A DNA stretch of 64,000 bases, taken from NCBI RefSeq assembly GCF_964355755.1, contig NC_092679.1, positions 5,394,001-5,458,000 of the forward strand. Direction: 5' to 3'. Below are positions 37,601 through 49,600 of this stretch, piece by piece. Origin of the DNA: Antedon mediterranea (taxonomy: Eukaryota > Echinodermata > Crinoidea > Comatulida > Antedonidae). A program made the translations under genes and the position numbers. Every line of letters starts with the position of its first letter. Positions within the stretch are counted from its first letter, which is position 1. The notes beneath the pieces are model-generated. The model was given only the letters and a program-made list of their open reading frames with translations. It did no database searches and was not told the DNA's origin.

Positions 37601-40600
37601 TGATCAGTATTATATTCCCTTTCCGGTGATACCATGGATGACAAAGTTCAGTGTGGAATGTCGGCCATTTTGAAATACAAAATGGCGGCTGAAGGAGTGG
37701 TCGAAAAAAATGGCACCTAACTTTTTTGAATTCAGCAACTCAAGAATAACAAAGTTAGCCAATAAAATCTATTTTTAGCAGGGTTGCTAACTTCCATTTT
37801 TTATGAAGATTGTGCATTTTGTGACAAAAGCACCAAATTTGGCACAAACCTTCTTTAGGGTATATCTAACAATTCTAGAAGGGGTGCCCAAAAATCAGAA
37901 CAATTTAACGACGTCATTTGGACCACGCCCTTTTTTTAGTATTACGTAATTAGGTGAAAACTTAAATCTTCGTATATACATACCAAGTTTGGTATCAAAT
38001 TAAAACTCATGACATGTACATTGCAATACACACATAAAAAACATATGATTTCTCTTCAGACGGAATATATAGGTCAAATAATGTCATTTTCTGTCATATT
38101 GAAAGGTATTTCAATCAAAACGTGCCAATATTGTGCTATGTTATGAACATTGTAGTTATAAGAACAACAACATTCATTTTTGTAATACAACTACTAATAT
38201 ATATTTATCCTGTATCAGTTACTTTCCTTTAACATAATATTAGGAACCACTGAAAAAAAGTATATAAAACATATACTGTATCAAACTTGGCTCAATAATC
38301 ACTGGACTAAGTAAACAGACAAAAGACCATTTGACTGACAATTATGGCGTTAGCATCCATAGCAATACATGGAGGTGATTATCAACTTTACTTTTATGAA
38401 ATTATTTATCTGGAAACTAACACTTATAATGGTACAGAGTTGCTAGATGACGAACAGGTTCCACGGCATGGATAACAAAGACCAGTGCAAGAAAGACCTG
38501 CTGAACGGTACTTGCAGTTCCCTGAGCAATGCAGGCAACCAATTCCTCGATAATTGTTCAGAACTTCTGGTCTTGGATGCTCGAGATTGTGCCAATGAAA
38601 GTGCAGTAGTGACAGTTCGTACAATTCAGGATGTAGGTACTACCCAGTACCAAAAATATTTCAAGGAAGTTATTCTCGACAGAAGTGTTGCAATTATTCA
38701 ACAAGCCATCAAACACCATGGTCAAAATCAGTGTCCAAAACAAAGCGACTGTATATTGCAAGTCAATCTCGTGATGGAGATTTGGAAGACTTCTTCATGC
38801 ACGAAAACCAGCCATGGCCACCCTCTTTGGCAGTAAATGGAAAGCTTCGACTACCAACTAAGAAGTCTGAGTTGCTACAGCATTTGGAGACTGAAGGCCA
38901 GCCTGAACCTCCTACATATTTTGATGTAAAGGTGTTTGACGGAGCTGCTATTGTCCATGCTCTTTCCAGCAACCATGCATTTACATTTGATGACTACGGT
39001 GATAAGGTGAGTACATTTCTTTGCATTCAGGATTGTATCTATTGTTTAACCACCATATAATTGGTCACTTCTATATGCGGATCGTTATTCTTGTATCATT
39101 TGTATGACAGGTCTTTCTACCGTGGACCAGACAGCAGCTGCAGAATAGTAACAGAATTGATATAGTGTGGGACACTTACAGAACAGATAGTCTTAAGCAG
39201 TCTACAGGAGAAAAAAGAGGAAAAGGGGTCAGGAGGAAAGTTGGGGGACAAACAAAGATTCCAGGGAATTTTCCAGACTTTCTGAAAGATCCAGTAAATA
39301 AAGAGGAGTTATTTAACTTTTTAACTACAAAGGTGTCTACCCATGATTACTCTGACTGCATCAGGTAAGTTTTATTATGATACATACTAATTTGTTTTGT
39401 TTGTAACCAAACGATTAATTTACTTATACAGTTTCATACCAATAATTAATTAAAAAGGCATATTAAATAGTAAGTAATTCTTGATATATGTCCTGTAGGC
39501 GAGTCTTTTGTATGTTGACATCTACTCAACCTATGTCAATCTGCGACCATGAAGAGGCCGACTCCAAGATGCGCATTCACATTGATGATGCCTTAAAGAA
39601 AGGTAGCAGGGTTATACAGGGCGTACAGTTGATACTGATGTCATTGTTATCCTGGTTGGTATTTTCTGCAATCTAATAGCCTGTTATCCTGGTACGTGTA
39701 TCTGGGTCGCATTTGGCATGGGTAAGCACTTCCAATATTTTAATATAAATACCATCTGCCATAACCTAGGAGAGGATAAGTCAAGAGGGCTGCCAGTTTT
39801 TCATGCATTTACTGGGTCCGATACTACATCCCAGTTCTTCGGAAAAGCAAAACACTCCGCATGGGAGACGTGGAACTCATTTCCAGCAGTTACAGAAGCC
39901 TTTCTTTTCATGGCACATCACCCTTTCAAATCTCTAGGAGTCAACTCATCTCAATTCCAGTTGCTAGAGGAGTTTACATGTCATCTATACGACAAGACAA
40001 GTACTTTAAGAAGTGTTACTAAGCTAAGACAAGACCTTTTTTCAAGAAAGGCAGGGACAATGGACAACATTCCTCCTACACAGGTAAGGGGAGCTTCCAT
40101 ATAATTGTCAATTGTCGTTTAATAATTTATTATCAGGTTCATGTTTTTCTTTCATTAAAAGGTAACACCAATCTTTAAATTGTTTATTGCAGGATGCACT
40201 TTTACAGCATTCCAACAGATCCATATACCAAGCAAGCATTTGGACCACCAGTCTACAGCCACAGCAGAATGCTCCATCACCAAAACCGGCAGTACATGGA
40301 CACCAGTCTGGACAATACTACCTTAAGCATCCAAGGCATGTAGGGAATTGCTAAAGTGTGGCTGCAAAAAGTTGCCTTTTTGCTCAGGGAACTGCAAGTG
40401 CTGTTCAGCAGTGCACTGGTCTTGTTACCCATGCCGTGGAACTTGTTCGTCATCTAGCAACTCTGTACCTAAGTGTTTGTTTCCAGATAAATAATTTCAT
40501 AAAAGTAAAGTTGATTATCACCTCCATGTATTGTTATGGATGCTAACGCCATAATTGTCAGTCAAATAGTCTTTTGTCGGTTTACTAATAGTCCAGTGGT

Positions 40601-43600
40601 TATTGAGCCCAAGTTTGATACAGTATATGTTTTATATACTTTTTTTCAGTGGTTCCTAATATTATTTTAAAGGAAAGTAACTGGTACAGGATAAATATAT
40701 ATTCGTACTATTACAAAAATGAATGTTGTTGTTCTTATAACTACAATGTTCATAACATAGCACAATATTGGCACGTTTTGATTGAAATACCCTTCAATAT
40801 GACAGAAAATTACATTATTTGACCTATATATTCCGTCTGAAGAGAAATCATATATTTTTTATGTGTGTATTGCAATGTACATGTCATGAGTTTTAATTTG
40901 ATACCAAACTTGGTATGTATATACGAAGATTTAAGTTTTCATCTAATTACGTAATACTAAAAAAAGGGCGTGGTCCAAATGACGTCGTTAAATTGTTCCG
41001 ATTTTTGGGCACCCCTTCTAGGATTGTTAGATATACCCTAAAGAAGGTTTGTGCCAAATTTGGTGCTTTTGTCACAAAGTGCACAAAAAAAGTGCTAAGT
41101 TACCCTGCTATTTGGCACTAATATCGAGCTGGAGCTAGTTTTCCTTACATATGTGACTGTACTATAAGGGCTTTGTGTGTTTCAAGGTTTCTTGCCATTT
41201 AATTTCTGACTGTATAAATTTGTGCTTAGACACGCTCCGTATAGATCACACCTCAGTGGGCCAAAACTGGTTAATTCAACGTTATCTGCAAACGTTGAAA
41301 GTACGTCGGAAGTGTTGAAAATGAAAGTTTGCATCAACGAAAATGTCAACGTTGATTCAACATAGAAATTATCAACGTTGAAACAACGTAAAATAAGTAA
41401 CGTTGAAATAACGTCGGAAAATTGTTGAAAATGAAAGTTTGCATCAACATAAATGTCAACGTTTATTCAACGTTGAAATTATTAACATTGATTCAATGTT
41501 GAAATTATTAACGTTGAAACAACATAATGATTTAGTTGAATATGAAAGTTTGCATCAACGTAATTTTCAACCTTAATTTAACGTTGGAATTATTAACGTT
41601 GTTTTAACATTGAAATTATAAACGTTTAAATAACTTAAATTTCAACGTTGATTTAATGTAAAAATATTACAGTTAATTCAATGTTATCCGCAAACGTTGA
41701 AATAACGTTGAACAATTGAAATGAAGTTTAAATCAACCAAAATATCAACGTTGATCCATTGTAGAATAATCAACTAAATTCAAGGTAGAAATTGTTATAC
41801 TACTAATTGTGTAGAAATCGTTTGCATTTATTATTGTCATGCATTGCGAATTTTTCCTTTTTTTTTCTCATATTATCTTTACATCCTGTTGCACGGTTGG
41901 ACGGAAGAAAATTAGAATAACGTCCAACACAGCCAATCCTATAGTTAGGAGACACTCATTTTAAAAGACACTTTATTCCTGTTTTTAGTACATTGAAATG
42001 CAGTAGGCATGGATGGAAACTTGACCCATCGACAATGTGTTACATTAACCCACCTGATAGTTTCAAACAAGACAACCTCGGTAAGTGCCTTTGCTTGGTT
42101 CCCACTTGGATGCAACCCACACGAACGGTTTAAAAGCGTTGATCAATCAACTCACCAGCTACGTCATTGTGTTGTGTCCTAGTGCGAACCAAGCTTTAAG
42201 TGTTTTCATTTATTTATTTATTTGACATCAAAAATGTCCTGGGACGCCAAAAGTAAGTCACCATAACATTGTGTCTGGGGCCCTAGAAGAACTTAAGTAC
42301 ATATAATTATTTATCAATATAAATCAATGATTGATCAATCAACTCGCCTACGTCATTGCGGTGTGTCCTAGTGGGAACCAAGCTTTAATCGTTGATCAAT
42401 CATCTCGCCTACGTCTAGTCATCGTATGTTGCGTCTCAGTCAGATAACTCTATAATTTCTTAACACACAAATTATTCGAATTATAGTTGTTCTATTAAAG
42501 TATAATAGGTAAATTAAAGTGAGGTTTATCATTCCATCAATTTATTATTATAGTTACTGAAATGGAGGATGGGTGTCTTACTTTAACCGAATTAACTCCA
42601 AAACAACCATGGGAAACAAATCGCCGCAACCCAGAACCAATTGAATTAGAAGAAGTAAAAGTGAGTTTCTAGTCATCGTCTTGCTATTTTTACAGTATTT
42701 CATGACTATAAAATGACTAAAATATAATATTGAAACAATAATATAACAAATATATCTGTGCACGAACATGTTTCACACTGAAAACTTCAGATTTCAGGAA
42801 TCATGAGAGCCAAGTGTAATCAACACAAACTGATATTCTATAGGTCTATACGGCGTTTCATAAGTATAATACAGTTTCAAGCAAATAAAAAACTTGACTA
42901 CAAATAGTGTATTAGTCCTGTATATTAAACTCTTTTCTCTCCTTTGTGGTTATTGCGCCCACCACCTTTGTTCATGTCATGCCTCATGGGGCTACTAGCC
43001 CCATGACCGTTTGTAAGCCTGTCCTTGGTATTTTATTTACTAAAATGAAAACACCTAAATTGTTCGAAAACTTTCCAATAGACGAATGGAATTTCCTCAA
43101 AAAAACATACACAACTAGAGAGTACTCCGAGAGTACAAACCTCCGCCTAGTAAAATTCCCCTACATAAAATGTCCCCGGAAAATGTAGGCCTATATTTTT
43201 TTACTATTTTTTAGTTCTAAGTGTAAATAGGCTAACTGCACACTACAAAGTTGTGGATGAGAGTTTGGTGTAATGGTTATGTATCCAGCCTCTCACAGTT
43301 GAGATTTTAAGGTTTTTTTTTTAATTATTGTTGTATTTCTTTTTTGTTGACCTTGATCTTTGACCTTGACCCTTCAAAATTCCCTCCACAATTATATGAT
43401 GAATCATTGATCATTGTGGCTAAGTTTGGTGAGAATCGGTTAAAAACTGTGGTCTCTAGGCAGTAAAATAGTTTTTTGTTTGTTGTGACCTTGACCTATG
43501 ACCTTTTCTCCTCAAATTCGAACTCCTCCGAGCTTTTGGGGATAAAAACTGTGGCCTCCAGGCTGTTCACAGACACACACATACACACACACACACACCC

Positions 43601-46600
43601 AAACATACAGGGGTGAAAATATAACCTCCTTGGCGGAGGTAATGAAGGAAAAAACTTTCATTTTATAGGCTTAAACAAACTAAAAGGTTAAATATAAAAA
43701 CAAACAAAAAACTTCCAGTTGAATATTTTTTTGCTTTCAATTACAGTTTTTTCAGATAAATAATAATAATAAATTGTGACATTACAAAGGACATATTCAA
43801 CGTAAAAAATAAATACATTCTTTTTAAGATAAATTTGTTTGACCTTAATGATGTACGTTAATAATTGCAACAACAAAAAATGTTTTAACAGGTAACATAT
43901 TTTGCCCATGCATGTTTGAAGTTAAAGTTTGGAAATGTTGTCATGTTCACCGATCCTTGGCTGACGGGCCCGGCATTTGCTAGGAGTTGGTGGTTATTGC
44001 ATGAGCCACCTGCCGATTGGCTAGATCAACTATCTTCTGCCGATCTTATCTACATCAGTCATCTACACCCTGATCATTTAAGGTAGAATTTAGATTGTTT
44101 TAGTCATTTACAACAAATGGCAGGAACGATAATGATATTCACTAAACTAGATAGGAATTTTGTGAACATCCACATATTATATAAACCTGGTTAAATTAAT
44201 TTTGTTTTTATTGTTCCATTTCATTTTCCATGTTTTGAACCAATATGACCATGCCTTGTTCAGTGATTTCGAGCTCATGCCTCATGGGCGTCGTTTTCGA
44301 TGCCCGGCATGTAGAACAAACCGGAAAAGAAATTCGTTTTGCCTGTGGCCATCCGACTCTTAAATTCTTGAACTTTGACTCTTGTTATATTGTACTGTGT
44401 ATTGTGATATTTTGTATATTTTTGTAATCATTTTAATCCAGACCTTTTTATTTGAATTTCCCCGTGTGGGATGATTAAAGAATTTTGAATTGAATTTTGA
44501 ATTGAATAAATCAAATCAAAATATAGCAACCACATAAAAAAAAGGCGTACAGTAAAGTATGACATTTTTATTAAATGTATTCGAAATAAAAAGTGTTATT
44601 ATTGAATTAACAGTTATCCTACACTAAAATGTCTTTCCGAGAGAAACCCCAACATACCTATTTATGTTGGCGATACATCTATGCCTGTGTTTTGCAAATT
44701 GGGGCGTAGCGGTGTTAAACTTAACAACATCAACATACTTAAGATTGGATCTTGGCACGAGGTATTCACTTTTTTTTATAATAATGTGTCACTATTTTTG
44801 TTTATAGTCATATTCTCTTTATGGAAGATTTTAACTAGGAGAATTGGATTAATAAACGAGTTTGAAATCAGAATATAATAGTAATAAAATAATAATAATA
44901 ATAATACTAAATAAAATATAACTTATGTATGGCTTGCATAGTATACATTTCTGAAACTGTTTGTGTTTATATTTGTGCATCTCGTACTTTGATCGTTTCT
45001 TTTTGGCAAAGTGTCTTACAATTTAGGTTATCCCTTGTAGGTCAATAAGGATTTACGGTTTATGATTATGATGGACGGAGTTCATCCAGAAATGGATACA
45101 TGCCTACTCGTCGACTATAAAGGTACAAAATAAATTTTGAAGTCTGACATAACAGTACCTTAATATAAGCTTACTGCAATGATTGCTCAAATTTACAAAA
45201 TCATTACCGTCTGTAACCCCAGTTTGTCTCTATGAACATTGATCCGAATTATAAAAAAAAAGGTGGAACCGGTCTTAAAGCTCTCAGACCTTATTTGCGT
45301 TTCTCCAGATACAAAGGCATTAATCATTAATTTGATTCATATTTTGTTAACATATTTTGATTTTTGCTTTGTGTAAATAAATGAATGAATTTATTTAAGA
45401 AAGCTGAAAATAAAACCATGCAAATGTATATATTTTTTCCAAAGGCCATCTTGTGTTAAACACGGTAGACTGTGCGAGCCCCAATGCAAGAAGTTTACCC
45501 ACTAACATTGATCTACTGCTGAGTGATTTTGCTGGCGGGGCCACTTGTTATCCGCTTTGCTTCTCTGGTGGTAGTTACACTGGTAAGTAAAGACGGATTC
45601 AGTAAATCATATTGCGAACTTTAATTTTACTAGAGTTTGAAAATGTAATAGATTTTTATAGCGCTTTTAACTTCGAAATGAAAGTAATTAAATAGATTTG
45701 TTTTTAAATATAAAGAAGGATTTAACAATGAGACCAATAACAACACTAAAACAGCTTACGCATTTTTGGGAACAATAACGCTTTCAAATATGCACTTATT
45801 GTTAACACGCATTACAGACATGTTTATCGCAAATTTCGCATTATTCTTCGTTTCTATAGAGCACCAACTCATTGGAATGCGTCTACTTTTAATGTCTATT
45901 ATTGATCCTGTTTAATTTAAAAATATTTTGTCAATAAAAATGCTGTAACATGTTACTGCTAAAAATGTGCTGTTTTCAAAGAATATCAACCGACCCTAAT
46001 CAGCTTCTACTAAGACTATAGATTAAGAGGGATATTATTTAGATCATTGAGGTATAAACCTACAGTACAATGTTAAAGAAAGTTAACGAAAACCGTGTAC
46101 AATATCAACAGTAACATTTTAGTTGTATTGACATTTGACTAAATATATTGCATTGAGACTGAACGTAATTTTCACTAATAAATGAATTAGGGCCTAAAAA
46201 TACGCATTCTACTGAGTTTTTAACCTCTGTTATTATTTTGGTGCTCCATATTGTAAATGTATGCTGCTTTTTTCTTAAACTGTTTCTAAATAAATTAATG
46301 TTGAATGAATAGAAACGACAATATTGTACATGGAGTATAGGAAATTCACGAACCGTGTGTGAGAAACACGTCTGTAACTTCATCAATATAAAAGATTTAC
46401 TTGTTACTTTTTCTGTGATTTTCCTTCGTAAAAGTATTTATGAATTAGGCTTCATTCTAAGGTGGGATATTCACGATAAAGTTACTTAACAAATTTGTCG
46501 AAATAAAAGCCAGATGCGAAACTGAACTAGCGCCGAATGGTGTACAAGCAATTTTACATTTCTTTGTTTTTTTGCTATGCAAACCTTCAGACTTCTTTAT

Positions 46601-49600
46601 TAAATATTAAAACAAATTAATGTGATCTTAATCAAACATATTTAAATGAATACTTTGAATACATTTACTATACGACAACACACAATGGAGAGAGAACTAA
46701 ATTGAATATTTTGTATTTTCCAACTCAGAAAATTGGAAAAGGGAATATGTGAAGTTTGAGAGAAACAAACTTCTTTACTACAAGTGTCAGGTCATTAAAG
46801 AAGTCAACCCAAAAGTGTTCTGTCCAATCGCTGGTTACTTCTTAGAGGCGCATCCGGCAGACAAGTTAGTTTCAGAGTTTTTTTTTTTTCAGTCCATTCC
46901 AAACCCATAAAATCACCTTTCTTGCATTACCGGTATGACTTTCCTAAATATGACACCTTATAGTCCAGGAGCTTATGTCGAAAAAAAGGCACTTGTAGGC
47001 TTTTGATGTTAATTGTCGGCACCAACGTTTTTCTGACTCAGAATTTTTTGCTGAACAAGAAAAACTTTGGTGCCATTTTTTTCGACCATGGCAAGTGGCC
47101 GCCATTTTGATTTTCAAGATGGCGGACTTACTTTAACAAAAATGATCGCGAATGGTATCATTGGAAAGGGAATTAAATACTGATCATTTATTTCCATTAC
47201 ACCCATACCCCAAAATGCATAGCAACAGAGATAATCGCAATTACATTATGTCATGTGACCAAAATGAGGTCAAAGGTCAAATTTCGACAAATTATAAATA
47301 CCATTGTGTTTGGTATCAACGGAAAGCTTTTTTTATACTTAGTACAGCTGTACATATAGTTTTTACATTCATCACACCATTTTCTAGAAAGTTTAAATTT
47401 TGTATATAAATAATATAGCTATACACCTTATTTCAAGTTTAAAATAAGTTAGTTTATTACTGTAACAATGTGTTAAAGCCCTACGACCTAAGTGTTTTCG
47501 ACCTAATTTAAGGTCACAAACTACATTTTATGTAAAAATAAATACTATATGATCCTATTTCGATAACTTTTTTCGTCTTTAAACTGTTCAAAATGTGAAA
47601 AATAAGTTGATTCTAATAACAATAATTTAATCGGCCTGCTAAATCCCACAAGATATTGATATTTTCGTGTTGATATGGATGCACGGCCAGTTTCGGTCGG
47701 TGATCGTCAAAACAAACAAGAGAACCATAACTTTTTGGCGAAAATACCAGGTCTGCCCCAATTTGTATTAACGGATTCTGCCAAAAAAGGAAAGAAAATT
47801 ATTTCAGCAATGAGACAACGTCATGATAAGCATATAGCAAGCGTACGATGTTCGTACGTTACCGTTATCTTTTAATCTTAATTAACCTTAGAACGTACAT
47901 TTAAGACAAGACATGACCTGGTTTATTGTTTTTAAAATTATATATATACATTATTTTTACAAAACGACAACAATTGCAGGTTTTGGGGATTTAACATACA
48001 AAATGACTATCAGATGTATTGTATAAATGAAGCCTATACAGTATGCCACCATGTATAGTCAGGGGCGGACACAGGGTGTTGCAACACCCTTAATTTCATA
48101 CTAAATGTTTTTTGCCAATAAATTAAAATTTAGATCCCATTTCATCATATATAAGAGCCTATATGTAAATTGACAGACCGCAGCGTACAATTGACCAGCA
48201 GTCAACAATACCGCGCACATATTATGTAGATAATTATGTTTGTGAACATGCTCAGAATGAATTTCTGACTGTTTAGTAGAATGCTTGTGCATCATGCGAA
48301 GGTACTGTATATCTTCATTTCCCATGCCCGTAATATTGGACCAAAATTCTGTAATAATTATGGACGTTCCGAACTTTGAAATAATAACAGTGTTAAAATT
48401 GCTTCTTTCTGCAAATTTCGATTTTTTCTTTTCTGGAGTGTGGTTTAAGTAACACTGTTGTACAGTTTATATTAGATAAATGAAATTTATATTTGGAAAT
48501 TGTGGTTTTACTGACTTATTTAGCATTTATTTCAAAATAGGATTTATCTAACTTGTTTTATCCTATAGTCGCGTAGTGTGTGTTACCGGCGGAAAAAATA
48601 TGCGGTATACGATCAGTATTGCTGTTTGCTACTACTGTAGCCCGATATCGAGTGTCATTTCCGGCGGTGAACTAGAGCTGCCATTTATCGTGAATTTTAC
48701 GTGTGAGAGTACCATGCTAGGGGTGTCATTTAACCATGGGGGCCTTGGCGCATATGCTCAGTACCGACAGCCCTGGATTCTTGGGCAACCCTATTCAAAT
48801 GGTCCTGCTACCGCCCCTAATAGTACTTCAGAACTACCAGTGGATATATAAAATATACCAAGATAATAACATTATCTTTCAATTCAAGATAATAACATTT
48901 CCATATCTGACGTGACCATGTCCAAACTGACATTCAATATTGTGTATTTTTTATTTTTTCTATTTTTATTTTATTCAATCAAAACCAACAGCGATAAATA
49001 CCGCCACTAACAGGTTTGAAACATAAAACAATACAACATCAAAAACGGTTAACAATAAAATACAGATAAAATATATATATATATATATATATAAAACATA
49101 AATTGGCATGCCATAAACAATTTCAATTAAAACAGGTTATGCAGGCTGTTCAAGAAGTGAACACATAATCGTCCTCTTAAAATAACCAAGTCTATCATTA
49201 AAAATATCGATATGATTGCTATTTAGATTATTAAATGTATAAGGTAGTCTATGAAAAAGTCCCCTCTTAGTACATTCGACACGGCTAAAAGGAATATGCA
49301 ATAAATGTCTATTTCGTGTACGACCAGGAACATTTAAACTAAATAGTGAAATTAATGAACAGTCATATTTAGAATTTAAAATATTATATAAAAAAACCAT
49401 ACCAGATATCGTTCGACGATTGCCGACAGAATCAATGGAAAAGGCAAAATTAACACAGTTATAAGACAGGAATCGAACAAACTTCCGTTGAACAGTGTCG
49501 ATTCGACGGGCCTGACATGGAGAAATTGAATTGAAAATTGCGGAACAATATTCAAGGTGAGGACGTATAATAGATTTGTATAAAGATAAAAGTGCCCTGC

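Larger units (their letters stand above)
34966..41132 (+). mobile_element. Long-TIR DNA transposon in CMAH intron 1, interrupted by a second element
   Basis: The outer ends are CCAGCTCGATATT at 34966 and its inverse ending at 41132. The left terminal repeat is broken at 34984 by another element and resumes at 37777 (AGCAGGGTTGC...). From there the inverted repeats run about 37777-38540 and 40366-41100, very similar over more than 700 bp. Between them lies a degenerate multi-exon coding region (38540-40493). No clear target duplication was found. Confidence 0.75.

Noticed and set aside
38447-38836. 129-codon plus-strand ORF read as an independent gene
   Set aside because: Its first part is the antisense of the Cys-rich tail lying in the left terminal repeat, and only its later part (IQDVGTTQYQKYF...) belongs to the transposon protein.
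43260-43560. GACCTTGACC-type repeats as nuclear-receptor response elements
   Set aside because: The motifs lie inside the interior of a dispersed repeat, so their presence is explained by the repeat itself.
47675-47875. Short ORF MDARPVSVGDRQNKQ... as a host gene
   Set aside because: It lies inside the arm of a repeat element, has no splice context and no recognised domain; at most it is a transposon fragment.
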